A stretch of 30,576 bases of DNA from Tessaracoccus sp. (GTDB taxonomy: Bacteria > Actinomycetota > Actinomycetes > Propionibacteriales > Propionibacteriaceae): the NCBI RefSeq assembly GCF_016714275.1, contig NZ_JADJNP010000006.1, positions 1 through 30,576 of the forward strand. Reading direction: 5' to 3'. Below are positions 1 to 11,742 of the stretch, in pieces; the stretch's first letter is position 1; every line of letters begins with the position of its first letter. Below the pieces are notes generated by a model. It searched no databases, was not told the DNA's origin, and was given only the letters and a program-made list of their open reading frames with translations. The translations under genes were made by a program, and so were the position numbers.

Positions 1-210
1 GCATCTCTCCTGCAGCGCGGGTGGTGAACGTGACAACGAGAGTCGCGGGGCTTGATAACGCCCGGTGGCCTGCGTAGGCCACCGGTGCGCTCGATCGCCC
101 TCGTCTTGCCCGTGCCCGCGCCCGCGAGCACGACGACAGGCGCATCCAACAACGTCGCGACCTCCGCTGCTCGGGGTCAGCGCATCAGGATCAGCTACTC
201 CGCCCGCCAT
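1..210 (-). CDS. UvrD/PcrA-like superfamily I DNA helicase, N-terminal fragment
   Basis: Read on the minus strand, the first about 70 codons give an SF1 helicase N-terminus. It starts with an LTPEQ-like Q-motif around 170-180, then the Walker A motif AGAGTGKT near 110-125, then a VTFTTRAAGEM segment (motif Ia) at the window edge. Homology crosses at least two frames, with breaks near 175 and near 85, so the sequence has lost bases here. The start I chose is the ATG at 208-210, which gives MAGGVADPDAL before the Q-motif; the ribosome binding site is weak, so a GTG slightly upstream is possible. The gene runs off the left edge. It is divergent from recC, with a gap of about 100 bp. The ATPase family is clear; the UvrD1, UvrD2 or PcrA subtype cannot be decided from this fragment. 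Confidence 0.75.
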   Translation of the reverse strand, partial: MAGGVADPDALTPSSGGRDVVGCACRRARGRGHGQDEGDRAHRWPTQATGRYQAPRLSLSRSPPALQERC

Positions 211-293
211 TGGCGGCGAGCGCCACCATTAAACCCGAACCACCGGCCGGGAGGTTTTTTGTCTGAAGGGCAGATAAGTTGCCCCGACGTCGG

Positions 294-304
294 AGGAGGT
301 GATC
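294..304 (+). promoter_or_regulatory. Near-perfect Shine-Dalgarno site of recC
   Basis: AGGAGGTGATC is complementary to the 3' end of 16S rRNA over its full length and lies 4 bp before the ATG at 309-311. It fixes the recC start and implies efficient translation initiation for the recCBD operon. Confidence 0.8.
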
Positions 305-308
305 GGAC

Positions 309-3263
309 ATGGCGCTTGATGTGATACTCGCCCACCACTGGTCGGCCCTGCTCGACGAACTCGCCGACCTCCGCACGCTGCACCGACCCGTTCACGCGCG
401 GCCGGGTGATCGTATCCTCGCGTGCCACCGGCCCGCGTCGTCAGCCAGGAGGTCGCCCAACGGGGCATCTCGGAGGGCATCTCCTACGTGACGCTGCGCG
501 GCCCCGCCGGGAGCTTGCCGACAGCGCGGGCGTCAGACGCGCTCTCCACTGGCGGGGCACGCTCGATCTCGCCACCTGGGAAGCGGTCGGCGCGCTCGCT
601 GAGGAGTTCCCCGCGCTGGCGCATGCAGCCACCCCGAAGCGCCCGGGTGGGCGCCGCCGCGCCGTCTCCACCCGTCTGCGCGCCTCCAGCGCTGGTATCG
701 ACCACGCACCGGACCTGCTCAGACCACCTGGCTCGATGGCGCGGACGACGGACCTGGCGGCGTCGACCTGCCCGAGCACCTCGCCTCAGCAGCCGGAACT
801 GGTCAGGGGGCACGGCGCTCGCGCTCGAGGTCGACCCACGGAGACGCTCCCGCCCTCGCCGACGCCGCTCGGCGCTTGACGGCTGCCCGCTGGTGTTCGC
901 GTGTGGACGAGGTGACCGCGGGCGACCGGACGCTACTGCAGGCCCTGGCCGAGGTGTCGGCCTCGTGGCGCTGCAACCGGTCGGCGCCCGGCGCCGGTTG
1001 GGTAGAACCGCTGAGGTAGCGTCCACGACGCCCTTCAGCTCCTCCTCCCCGCCGCGGTCGCGATCCACGACTCGCGTGGCCCGCGCGACGGGTCAGGTGC
1101 TCCGCGACGAGCTGACCCGGGCCTTCGTCGCGGACGAGACCTTGGAGCCGCGCGACGTCCTGATCGTGTGCCCACGGCCAGCACGCTACGCCACCTCCTG
1201 GACGCCGCGTTCGCTCGCCGGCGCACGCAGGCCGGACGCTCGCGTACACGCACGGCCGGTCGGAGGGCCAGGACACGAACGACGTCCTCGACGCCGTGGT
1301 GGCGCTGCGGCTCGGCGACGGGCGCGCCACCTCCAGCGGGCTGCTCGAACTCCTCACCAGCCCACCGCTCGCGCATCGGTGGGGCTTCGCGGACCGCAGA
1401 CGGTGACCGAATCCATCGCCGCCGCGGGCATCCGATGGGGGCGACGCCCGGCACCGCGCCTCCTTCCGATCTGGGCGACGTCGCACGAAACACGTGGATG
1501 CGCGGGCTCGACCGGCTGCTGGTCGGCCTGGCCGTCCTCGCCACCACCGATTCTGGCCTCGGCCTGACGGGAACCGACGCCGTCGGCTCGTCCGATCTCT
1601 CGACCGTGGGCGCACTCAAGTACTGAGCGGAATCCGTCGGCTGGAGCGCGACCTCCGCAGCACCCGCGACCGTGCCCGAGTGGGCGGCGCCACCCGCGGG
1701 CTGCTGACCGACCTCGTCGGGGTGGGCTGGGGCGACCAGTGGCAGCTGTTCGGCCTGACGCGGTTGCTGGCCGGGCTGCAGCGCGCGACCACCTGAGCGG
1801 CAGACGACCCTCACGCGGCACGAGTTCGCGCACCCTCCTCGCCGACGCGGGGCGCCGCCTCGGCTCCATGGTCGACACAGGTAACGGGTCGCTGGTGGCT
1901 GGCCCGGCTCGGCGAGCTGCCGCACGTGGGGTTCCGCCTCGTCGCCTTGCTCGGCACGTCACCGACGACGCGGTCCCCGCGGCCGCGGCGGCTCCGTCGC
2001 CGGCGCCGTCGACCTGGGAGGCCGCACCGGACGAGCGCGCGCGGCGTCAGGCCCAGCTATTCGCCCACGCCGCCGCCGCGCAGAAGCTGCTCGTGGTGCG
2101 GCAGCCGGTTCAGCTCGCATACCAACGACGAGGTCGCGCCGCCCGCGGCCATCGACTGGCTGGTTGAACGGCTAGGCGTCGAGGCCGACGTGCGGACGCA
2201 TCCGTCGACAGCGACGGCAGACGCCAACTTCATCAAGCCCGCAAGCTTCGACACGCAGGCGCTCCGTGGGCCGCCAGGCTCGGCGCGGCGCCGGCGGCAC
2301 GGTCGCCAGAATCGCCCGGCGGCGCGACCGGGCAGAGCGCCGCCCGTCGGTGCGGTCCCGGCGCAGGTGACCCTTACGCAGCTGGAGCGCTTCCTCGCCG
2401 ACCCTGCCAGGCGTTTCTCCGCTCGGTGGCCGGTATCCCGCTCTACCAGTCGGCGGCTGTGCGGGACGAGCTACCGCTCGACCTGGTCGGACTGGAGAAA
2501 TGGAAGGTGGTCACGGCGCTGGTGGGCTCGCTGCGGTCGGGTGCGACGCTGCGGTCGGTGATCGACCGCTTCCAGAGTCGCGAGGAACTACCGCCGGGCT
2601 CCTCGGCAAGGTCGCGTTCGACGAGGCGAAGGCCGACGCCGTCCGCCTGTGGAACGAGGCGGGGCCGCGGTAGCAGCGTCCGATCACGGACCACGCCGTC
2701 GACATCGAGGTGGACATCCCGCCCCTCGGCCGGGTACGCGTCGTCGACTCCGTGCGCTGCCGCGGCGGCGAAGCCTTGACCGTCACCGCGAGCAGGAGCG
2801 AGCAGACTCGTGCGGCCCTGGCTTGAGGCGCTGGCGCTAACCGCGTTGGGCCTGCCCACCACCGGGCGCGCGGTGCGCTTCGGGAGGCTCCCAACACCTA
2901 TGAAGACCAGGTATTGGCCACCGGCGTCGGCGGGCCGGACCGTGAGGGCGGCACGGGCACGGCTGTCGGCGGTCATGCGCGCCTACGCGCTCGGGCAGCA
3001 CCGCCTGCTGCCCGTGCCCCTCACCCGCGATCGCCTACGCCGATGCCCAGGCCGCCGGGACCTTCCGGCAGGCAGACTGGACCGGACCCACCGACTGGAC
3101 GACCAGGGTGTGGCCCGGCATGGAGGACTCGTGGCGCCTGTTCTTCGACGACGACCTGAACGAACTCTTCGTCGATGCCCCGCTCGCCGAGGACCCACAG
3201 GGCACGTCGGCCTTCGAGGCCTGGGCGCTCGCGCTGTGCAGGAACATGCGGGGTCGCCGATGA
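309..3263 (+). CDS. recC: RecBCD exonuclease V subunit gamma (RecC), frame-broken
   Basis: RecC is the non-catalytic, Chi-recognising subunit of the RecBCD helicase-nuclease, which processes double-strand ends. Recognisable pieces appear in order across changing frames: an N-terminal MALDVILAHHWSALLDELAD; RGTLDLATWEAVGALAEEFP near 555-615; QVLRDELTRAFVADETLEPRDVLIVCP near 1095-1175 (helicase-like domain 2); EGQDTNDVLDAVVALRLGD near 1265-1320; LLTDLVGVGWGDQWQLFGL near 1700-1760; and GELPHVGFRLVALLG near 1910-1955. The span would code for about 985 residues, normal for actinobacterial RecC. At least eight frame changes are needed, the densest in the window. The start is fixed by a perfect Shine-Dalgarno site. 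The stop TGA overlaps the recB ATG (ATGA at 3260-3263), so the genes are translationally coupled. Assignment rests on these fragments plus the recB and recD neighbours. Confidence 0.8.
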
Positions 3264-6200
3264 GTGATTTCGACCTTGCGGGTCCGCTGCCGACGGAGAC
3301 GACGCTGCCCGAGGCCAGCGCAGGCACCGGCAAGACCTACGCGATCGCCGCGCTGACCACGCGTTACCTCGCGGAGGCTGCGTTCGACGTCTCGGATCTC
3401 CTCCTGATCACCTTCGGAAACCACGCCGCGGGCGAGCTACGCAGCCGCGTGTTCGGCCCGCCTCCGCGAGACGCTGCGCGGCCTCGATCTCGTCGCCGCC
3501 GGCGAGCCCTCCCCGAGCCGGACCCCATCGTCGACCTGCTATCCGGCGTCGACGGCGCCCGCGCCCGACTCGCCGACGCCATCGCCCGCTTCACCGAGGC
3601 GACCATCGACACCACACACGGGTTCTGCCAGACGATGCTGCGCGGCTCGGCGTCCTCGGCGACTGGGACCCCACAGAGACCGTCGGGCCGGACCCGGAGT
3701 GCCTGGCCCGCGAGTGCGCCGCAGACACGTACCTTCGTCTGTTCCCGTGCCCAGGCCGATCCGCCGCTTTCCCCGCGGCAGGGCCTTCACATCGGCATCG
3801 CCGCAGCCACCACCACGTTGCCGCTCCTGCCGACGACGGCCCCATCACGAGTTCGCCGCCTCAGTGCGCGACGTGTACGAGCGCAGGAAGCGCACGGAAG
3901 GGCTCTGCACGTTCGACGACATCACCACGCGCCTGCGCCGCGCGCTCGCCGACAAGTCCATCCGCGACCTGGTCCGCTCCCGGCTGCGCGAGCGTTTCCC
4001 CGTTGTCCTCGTGGACGAGTTCAGGACACCGATCCGGACCAATGGGAGATCATCGAGAACGCATTCGTCGCGCCGGCCGTCCCACGGTCCTGATCGGCGA
4101 TCGAAGCAGTCCATTTACGGCTTCCGCGGCGCGGACCTGAACAACTATCTGGCAGCGCGGCGCGCGGCGACCGTGTCGACGCTCGGCACCAACCATCGCT
4201 CGGACGGCCCGCTGGTGCAGGGCATCGTCGATCTGTTCTCGGGCGTGACCATGGGTGCGGACGAGGTGGTCATCGGGCCTGTCGGGGCGAAGCACGAGAC
4301 CGCACGGCTGGACGTGCCCGGAAGCGCCGTGTGTGGCTGCGGCGCTGCAGCGGCCTCAGCGGGTCGGCAGATGAGGCCATAGCGAAGGACGTCATCCTGC
4401 AGATCCAGCTGCTGCTCGCCCACGAAGTGAAGCTCAGCGATATCGCGGTCCTCATGCGCACGGGGCGCCGGGCCCAGCAGTTGCGCGCTGCTCTCACCAG
4501 AGCCGGCCTGCCGGCGGTGCTGACCAGCAGCCAGGCCGTCTGGCGACAGCCGGCGGCCACGCACTGGCTGACGCTGTTGACAGCGCTGGCCGACCCCCGC
4601 CAGGCGAACATCCGCCTGGCCTCGCTGACCACCGCTGATCGGCTCCGAGTTCGCCACGCTCCTGCACGACGGCGGCCCCGAGCCTGCGCGCGTCAGCACC
4701 CTGCTCCGGGGCTCGCCGTAGCCTTCGGCAAAGGGCGGCGCCGGGGCGGTGCTCACCCATCTCCGCGCCGCCGAGCGCCCGAGGAGCGGCTGCTGAGCAA
4801 GCCCGACGGCGACCGCCTCCTCGCAGACACCGCGCACCTGGCCGAGCTCCTCGACGCCCGGGCGGCTCCCTCAGCGCGTTGACGGCGCTGCTCACGGAGC
4901 GCGCCTCCGGCCCGGACGACGACGATGCCATCCGCGTGGCGACGGACGCGCCATCCATCCGCGTGATGACCATGCACGCCGCGAAGGGCAGGTTCCCCAT
5001 CGTGCTGTTGCCCGAGACCGACGGCACCGCGCCGCGGCGGTCGCGGCCATTCACCCTGATTGAGGAGGGTCGCCGCCACCTCTACATCGGCCCCCCCGCC
5101 GGACTGGCGCGACGACGTGACGAAGGACCTGGATCAGCAGTCGCTCGCCGAGGAGCTGCGGCTGCTCTATGTCGGCTTCACCCGGGCGAAGCACCTGGCC
5201 ATCGCCTGGCACGTCGACCGCGCCAACAACACCACGACGCGCAGCCCACTCACGCACCTGCTTGCTCGCCGCGGCTGGAAGCCGAAGCGGCCCTACTCGA
5301 CGCTGACCTGGCCGTCGGGCCTTGTGCAGAACTCGCGGTTCGCCGACGCGCCCCGCCTGCCCCGTGGGCCGGCCCGCAGGGGCAGGCGCCTCCGGAGATG
5401 AGGGCCGAGGCGTTCGACCGCATCATCGACCAGACGTGGCGCCGAACCTCCTACTCGGGCCTGACCGCCGGGCTCCACGACGCCCCCGCGGGAACGGTCG
5501 CCGACGAGCCGGAGTCCCTCGGTTTCGACACGCCGCTGGTCGATCCGGTGTCGGTCCTTGGAACCCGAGACTCCCGGCGCGAAGCGCGGGTCCATGTCGA
5601 AAGGTCGGCGCGTATTTCTGGACTCGACCGCAGCTCCCCGATGGCGGATCTCCCTGCGGGCGCGGGCTTTGGCACCCTCGTCCACGCCGTGCTCGAACGT
5701 CTCGACTGGGCGCCGGACGCCGTGGAGGCGCAGGCACCCGTGCTGGTCGCCGAGCTTGCGCCTGAGCTCGGTCTCACGAAGTCCGAGGCCGCTCAACTCG
5801 CCGCCGCACTCGTCGACGTCTGCCGCACGCCGCTGCTCCCGGTCTCCGACCTCGCCCTGACCGACCTGCCTGTGACCGACCGGCTCCGGAACTCGACTTC
5901 GACCTCCCCTCGCCGACGCCGGTGCCCCGGCGACACTCACCGACCTCGCCGACCTGATGGCCGCCTGGCTGCCGCCGACGACCTGCTCGCGCCCTACCCG
6001 GCGAGGCTGCGCGCGTCGAGGCCGCCGACGCCGTCCTCAACGGCTTCTTGACCGGCTCGATCGATGCGGTCCTCCGGCTACCGGACGAGCGCTACGTCGT
6101 CGTGGACTACAAGACCAACCGCCTGGCCCCAGCGCGGCCGACGACCTGACGCTCGCCCACTACGCGCCGTCTCCGATGGCCGAGGCCATGATGGCAGCGC

Positions 6201-6436
6201 ACTATCCGCTGCAGGCGATGCTGTACTGCGTGGCACTGCACCGCTTCCTCGGCAGCCGACTCCTCGGCTACGATCCGGCGCGGCACCTGGGCGGTGTCGG
6301 CTACCTGTTCGTCCGCGGTATGGCGGGGGCGGCCACCCCGATCGTCGACGGCACCAGCTGCGGCATCTTCGGCTGGTTCCGCCCCGCAGGCCTCACTGTC
6401 GCCGCATCCGAGCTCCTGGGAGGCCGTCGTGCGTGA
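3260..6436 (+). CDS. recB: RecBCD exonuclease V subunit beta (RecB helicase-nuclease), frame-broken
   Basis: RecB is the 3'-5' SF1A helicase and the only nuclease of RecBCD. The N-terminus MSDFDLAGPLPTETTLPEAS leads into Walker A (EASAGTGKT, about residues 15-22). Further on are TIDTTHGFC (3600-3630), the Walker B region VDEFQDTDPDQWEII (4013-4055, one base missing after GAGTTC), LIGDRKQSIYGFRGADL (motif III, 4090-4140), MTMHAAKGRFPIVLLPETDG (motif V, 4965-5025) and LRLLYVGFTRAKHL (motif VI, 5155-5200). The C-terminal nuclease domain begins near FGTLVHAVLERLDW (5670-5710) and contains SIDAVLRLPDERYVVVDYKTN (6060-6118), where the Asp and the DYK are the metal-binding and catalytic residues. 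The length of about 1060 residues is normal. Frames change at least six times. It overlaps recC by 4 bp and recD by 8 bp. Confidence 0.88.
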
Positions 6437-8134
6437 GCGCCCCATCGCCGCCACTGGCGTCCTCGCCGCGTTCTGCGACGCGAACCTGCTGAGCCTCGTC
6501 GACTTCCACCTCGCGCGCCGCGTTGGTGACCTCGCGGGCGAGGCGAACCCCACCGTCCATCTCGCGTTCGCGCTCGCGGTGCGCGAGCTGCGGCTGGGAT
6601 CTGTCTGCGTCGACCTCGCGACCGCCGCCGCCGAGCTCCGCCCCGAGCTCGACGGCGAGGACGACGTGGACGTCGCCGCCCTCGCCTGGCCGGAACCGTC
6701 GGCGTGGCTCGCGGCTGTGGCGGCGTCTCCCGCGGTCGCGGGACCCGACGGGGAGGGCGTGCCTTCCGGCTGGACGGATCGCTGCTGTATCTCGACCGGT
6801 ACTGGAGGGGCAGGAGCGTCGGCTTGCCCACCTGCTTCGCGTCCGCAGCGACGCGGCGCCCGGTGAACCCCTCCCTCTCCCCGAGCTGCCCACGCAGTTC
6901 GACGACCACCAGCGCGCGGCGGTCACCGCGGCCCTCGCACACACGACCACGGTCATCACCGGCGGCCCGGGCACCGGCAAGACCACCATCGTCACCGAGC
7001 TCCTGACCGCGCTTGCCCCGTCTTCACCGCGCGTGGCGCTGTGCGCGCCGACAGGCAAGGCAACCGCTCGGCTGCTCACCACTGTCGGGGCGCTGGCGGC
7101 CGACGTGGGGGCACCCTGCACAAGCTGCTGGGGCTTCGGCCTCGCTCCGCGGAGACGGAGTTCGGGCCGGACAATCCGCTGCCGTTCGACGTCGTGGTTG
7201 TCGACGAAACGTCGATGGTGTCCCTGGAGCTGATGGCGCTGCTGCTCGGCGCCCTTTCCCCTGAGACGCGCCTGATCCTGCTGGGAGACCCGCACCAGCT
7301 GAGGTCTGTCGAGGCCGGAGCGGTCCTCGCCGACATCGAGGCCGCCGACGACCTCGTCCACGCGCCGGGCGGCGCCATCGCCCACCTGGTGCACAACTAC
7401 CGCTCAACCCCAGATCAACGCCTTCGCGTCCGCCATCCTCGCCGGCGACGAGGCCGCGGCGCGCGCCGCCGTCGACACGGGTCCGGCGATCCAGCTGATC
7501 AGCTTCGACGGCGAAACGGACCCCGCGCAGCTCGCCACGGTCAGGCTGACGCGCTCGACATCGCCGAGGGCGTCCGTGCCTACGCGCTCGCCGGCGACGG
7601 TGTGCGCGCAAACGCCTGGTTGGGCCGGCACCGCATCCTGTGCGGCCATCGCGAGGACCGTTCGGCGTCGCACTGGGCGCGCTCCGTGCGCGGCTGGCTG
7701 GCGGGCAGGCTCCCCGCCTACGGCTTCGATGGCCGCGCCTACATCGGTCAGCCGCTGCTCATCCAGCACAACAGCGACCTGTTCAGCAACGGTGACACCG
7801 CCGTGGTCGTCGCCGGACCCGGAGGCGCGCCGCTGGCGGCCGTCGACCGTCCCGACGGCCTCCTCACGGTCTCTCCCGCGCTGCTCGATGACGCCGCGGA
7901 TCTGCATGCGATGACGATCCACAAGTCGCAGGGAAGCCAGTTCGACCGCGTGTCCGTCGTTCTTCCGCCGCCCGGGTCGCCGCTACTGACCCGCGAGCTG
8001 CTGTACACGGCCGTGACGCGCGCCCACGAGGGCGTGCGCCTCTATGGTCCGTGGGGGAGGCGCTGGCCGCGGCGATCCGCACTCCGGCTCGTCGCGCCAG
8101 CGGTTTGGGGCTCAGCCCTGCTGCGCCCTGGTGA
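6429..8134 (+). CDS. recD: RecBCD exonuclease V subunit alpha (RecD 5'-3' helicase), frame-broken
   Basis: RecD is the 5'-3' SF1B helicase of RecBCD. The start is the GTG at 6429-6431 inside the end of recB, giving VRERPIAATGVLAAFCDAN. The N-terminal domain (VDFHLARRVGDL, ELRLGSVCVDLA) is followed by Walker A GGPGTGKTTIVTELL (6961-7005), a CAPTGKATARLL segment (7044-7075), Walker B VVVVDETSMVSLELM (7190-7235), LILLGDPHQLRSVEAGAVLADI (7270-7335), AMTIHKSQGSQFDRVSVV (7909-7960) and LLYTAVTRAHEGVRLYG (7999-8047, motif VI). At least five frame changes are needed. In the corrected last frame (VGEALAAAIRTPARRASGLG) the stop is TGA at 8132-8134, so the protein is about 568 residues. Its 3' end overlaps the convergent GH3 gene by 23 bp. 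Confidence 0.88.
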
Positions 8135-10333
8135 CCAGCTCCTCAATTTCTGCCCGCGGCAGCGCGAAGCCATCCAGGCGGCCGACGGAAGTTGCCGAGA
8201 ACGGTGATGAGGGTGGTGTCCCCGCCGAACTTCGCGTCGATCGCCGCCTGGAGATCCGCGCCGACGACGGGGTCCTTCAGCAGCTCCTCGAACGAGGAGT
8301 TCATCGAGACCGGCAGCACCACGGCATCGCCCCCGAGGTCACTGTCGTCCGGGCGCGCAGGTCGCGGCTGGATGCGCCCACCTCGACGACGTACTCGCCG
8401 CCCTCGAGGATCCAGCGGTCGACCCGCACGTCCCAGTAGGTCAGCTCGGGCGGCGGAGCGTCAGGACGACGTCCTTGGTCTCTCCGGCCTCCAATGGAAC
8501 GCTCGCGAACGCCTTCAGCTCGCGCGGCGGCCGCTGCACCGAGGATTCCGGCAGCGATGTGTAGGCCTGCACGACCTCGCGGCCCGCGACCGATCCCGTG
8601 TTCGTCACAGGAACCGTCACGACGACGTCGCCGTTCTCGGCGACCTCGGCCGAGGCGTCGCCATACGCAAACGTCGTGTAGGAGAGGCCGTGACCGAAGG
8701 GATAGGTGACATCGAGGCCTCGCTCGTCGTACCAGCGGTAGCCGACGAGCAGGCCCTCGCCGTAGCGCACGTGGCCGTGCTCGCGCCGGGAAGTTGCCGT
8801 AGGCCGGGGTGTCCTCGAGGCGCTGCGGGATGGTCTCCGCGAGGCGACCCGATGGTTGACGACGCCGTACAGTACGTCGGCCGTGCCGCCGCCCCGGCCC
8901 GACCGAGCAGCCATGCCTCGAGGATCGCGGGCACCTTCTCGACGAACGGCAGCGCGACGACACCGCCGTTGGACAGCACCACCACGACGTTGGCGTTCGC
9001 GGCGACGACCGCGTCGAGTAGCTCCAGCTGCGCCGCGGGCAGGTCGATGTGGGTGCGGTCGAAGCCTTCCGGACTCCTCCACGGCCGGCACGCCGAGGAA
9101 GACCACGACCACGTCAGCGGAGCCCGCGACGGTGACGGCCTCGTCGCGCAGCGCGGCCGCATCGCCCACGCCGTCGATCGAGAATCCTGCGGCATAGGCG
9201 ACGTCGGTCGCCGCGAGCGCGCGGATCTCGCCCAGCGCCGTGTCCACCCGGGTCGGGTTGATCTTCGACGACCCTGCACCCTGGAACCGCGGGACCTCGG
9301 CGAACTCGCCGATCACGGCGACGCGCGCGTCCCGCGCGAGCGGCAGGATGGCGTCGTCGTTCTTCAACAGGACGATGGAGCGCCCGCCGCCTCGCGGGCG
9401 AGCGCGTGGTGCGTATCGACGTCGAGCGGGCCGTCGATCTTCGGGCGGGCCTTGGCCTTCGCCACCAGGTCGAGGAAGCGGTCGACGACGGTGTCCAGCG
9501 CGGACTCGTCCAGCCTTCCCTCGCGCACCGCAGCGACGACCTGTGTGTCTGTCCGACCGCCGCTGCCCGGCATCTCGAGGTCCATGCCTGCCTTCACGCC
9601 CTCGACGCGATCATTGACGGCGCCCCAGTCCGACACGACGAGGCCCTCGTACCCCCACTCCCCGCGCAGCACGTCGGTGAGCAACCACGGATCCTCGGAG
9701 GTGTACACGCCGTTGAGCCGGTTGTATGAGCACATCACGGTCCACGGCTGCGCGTCGGTGATCACCCGCTGGAACCCGCGCAGGTAGATCTCGCGCAGGG
9801 TGCGGGGGTCGACGTCGCTGGACACCCGGAGGCGATCGGTCTCCTGATTGTTGGCGGCGTAGTGCTTCAGCGACGAGCCGACGCCCCTTCGACTCGATGC
9901 CGCGGACCAGGCCGGTGCCCATCGCTCCTGAGACGATCCGGATCCTCGGACATGTACTCGAAGTTGCGTCCGCACATGCGAGCGCTTGATGTTGATGCCG
10001 GGGCCGAGGATCACCGCGACGTCCTCGATGGCCGACTCGACGCCGAGGGCCTCGCCGACGCGCTCCGCGAGCTCGGGATCCAGCTGGCGCTGAGCCCGAC
10101 GGCGGGTGGGAAGCAGGTGGCGGGGACACTCTCGGCGAGCCCCAGGTGGTCGGTCGCACCGCCCTGCTTGCGGAGCCCGTGCGGGCCGTCGGTCAACATC
10201 ATCGAAGAGATGCCGACGCGGTCGACCGCCTTCGTGGTCAGAAATCGGCGCCGCTCGTCAGCGACGCCTTCTCCTCGAGAGTGAGCGATGCCCTCTCTGC
10301 GAGCATTCGGTCCGAGGAACGGGGATCGGTCAC
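8112..10333 (-). CDS. Glycoside hydrolase family 3 enzyme (beta-glucosidase type), frame-broken
   Basis: GH3 enzymes cleave terminal sugars with retention of configuration. The start is a GTG at 10331-10333 behind GAAGGAG. Key pieces: VGISSMMLTDGPHGLRKQGG (substrate pocket, about residues 40-60), GPGINIKR, the nucleophile motif VVSDWGAVNDR (Asp about residue 233, near 9634), SIVLLKNDDAILPL, the acid/base region EESEGFDRTHIDLPAAQ (near 9060), YPFGHGLSYTTFAYG (8660-8705) and a fibronectin III-like domain, with a conserved FGGDTTLITVLGN tail. The span of about 740 residues fits beta-glucosidases and the alpha-L-arabinopyranosidase-like GH3 enzymes; the actual sugar cannot be read from sequence. 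No signal peptide is visible. At least five frame changes; one at 10244 turns TTC-TGG into TTC-TGA through a lost G. It is divergent from the MFS gene and overlaps recD tail to tail. Confidence 0.88.
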
Positions 10334-10392
10334 AGTGGGACTCCTTCGTCGCGCGACACGCCCTCAACTTTTTCGTGAGAACGCTTGTGCGA

Positions 10393-10416
10393 GAAACCAT
10401 AGCAGTCTAGGTTTTC
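10393..10416. promoter_or_regulatory. Operator-like dyad A (AAACC-N11-GGTTT)
   Basis: The arms are GAAACC (10393-10398) and GGTTTTC (10410-10416), separated by 11 bp. The site lies about 60 bp upstream of the minus-strand GH3 start at 10333. Read on that strand it shares TATGGTTTnC and a GAC-GC core with dyad D (14750-14774), which sits at a similar distance before another GH3 gene. It is a candidate binding site for a regulator of the glycoside locus. Confidence 0.5.
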
Positions 10417-10422
10417 ACCTCA

Positions 10423-10448
10423 GGAAACCTGAGCGGGTCTGGGTTTCC
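10423..10448. promoter_or_regulatory. Operator-like dyad B (GGAAACC-N12-GGTTTCC)
   Basis: Perfect 7-bp inverted arms at 10423-10429 and 10442-10448 are separated by 12 bp. The left arm continues as AAACCTGAG, which is also found in dyad C (14699-14721). The centre is 31.5 bp from the centre of dyad A, about three helical turns. It lies about 90 bp before the MFS start. I see no convincing -35/-10 pair for the MFS gene in this region. Confidence 0.5.
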
Positions 10449-10538
10449 AGCGAACTAGGGGTTGTCGGACGCTCCGGCTCATCGCTCGAGTACGGCGTCA
10501 GCGCGACACCCTTCAACAGACGAAGGAGTCACCCGACC

Positions 10539-11710
10539 ATGGCGCACATCTCAGCGGGCGCGGCCGCGGCGGATCACGCGTTCCCAGAACCGACCGAGGC
10601 AGCGGACAAGAAGTATTCCCTCTGGCTCATCATCTTCCAGTTCTTCTTCTTCATCGCCCCGCTGGGACCGGCAATCGTCGGCATCGGCGTGAAGGTCACC
10701 GCGCTGCAGGAGGCAGGCGCGATCGTCGCCGTCGTCCCTGGATCCTCGTCGGCACCGTGATCATGACGGTCGGTCTCGCCGTCATGGCCGCCGGAGCGAC
10801 CTTGACCATGGCGAGGCTGGTCGATCGCACAGCTCGGCGCGAACATGGCGCTGGCGCCCTTCATCGCCACCATCGCCGACCAGGTGCCGAGGTTCCAGCG
10901 CGGCAAGGTCACGGCTCTGCTGGGCATCGCTCAGAACGCTGGCATCGTCGGCGGCGTCTACGTCGCCAGCTGGTTCGGCTCGAGCCTGATTCTGATGTTC
11001 GTCCTGCCCGCGGTCATCGCCATCGTGGTCGCGATCGTGTTCTGCCTCGTGCTGCCCGACAAGGTGCTGCCCGCGAAGCCGCCGGCCATGACGCTGCGCG
11101 ACTGGGCGGAGACCTTCTGGGTGAACCCGGCGAAGCACCCCGACTTCTCGATGGCCTGGTGGTCGCGCTTCCTGATCACCTTCGCGAGCTTCGGGTTCAC
11201 CACCTTCCGCTTCGCGTACATGGGCCACCATCTCAACGTCCCCACCGCGGAGATCCCGGCCCTCATCGCCAACACGACGCTGGTCTACACCGCCGCGTTG
11301 ATGATCACAGCGTGGATCGCGGGCATGTTGTCGGACCGCCTCGGCCGACGCAAGGTCTTCGTCTGGATCTCGACGGCCGTCTTCGCTCTGGGCACCTACA
11401 TGCTGATCCACATCGAGAGCGTGACGCACTACTATCTCCTCGAGATCCTCCTGGGCGCGGCCTGGGGCGTCCATCGGCGTCGACCTGGCGCTGGTCGTCG
11501 ATGTCCTCCCGAACCCGACGACGCCGGTAAGGACCTAGGCGTGTTCAACATCGCCAACGCCCTCCGCAGACCTTTGCCCCGATGATCGGCGGCATCGTGC
11601 TGGCTGCGACCGGCGGGCGGACGGCGGCGACTACGGTGTGGTTCACGATCTGTGCCGTCGCATGTCTGATCGGCGCAGTGGTAGTCATACCCATCAAAAA
11701 AGTTAAGTAA
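10539..11710 (+). CDS. Major facilitator superfamily transporter, frame-broken
   Basis: This is a membrane transporter of about 390 residues. The start is the ATG at 10539 behind AAGGAG (10523-10528). Hydrophobic helices are evident: LWLIIFQFFFFIAPLGPAIVGIG (residues about 28-50), ILVGTVIMTVGLAVMAAGAT, IVGGVYVASWF, LILMFVLPAVIAIVVAIVFCLVL, FLITFASFGFTTF, ALMITAWIAGML and a last one ending near KKVK at the TAA (11708-11710). GMLSDRLGRRKVF (11320-11365) is a typical MFS motif A loop. At least five frame changes, near 10738, 10835, 11467, 11572 and 11616. It lies between GH3 genes and is divergent from one, sharing its regulatory region, so import of a glycoside or oligosaccharide is the likely role. 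The substrate is inferred only from context. Confidence 0.85.
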
Positions 11711-11742
11711 GTCCGTCGCGAGACCGGGCTGGAACTCTGGGC

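Noticed and set aside
8192..9787. A 531-residue plus-strand reading frame
   Set aside because: It is the antisense shadow of the GH3 gene at 8112-10333, very rich in Arg, Ser and Pro, with no recognisable motif.
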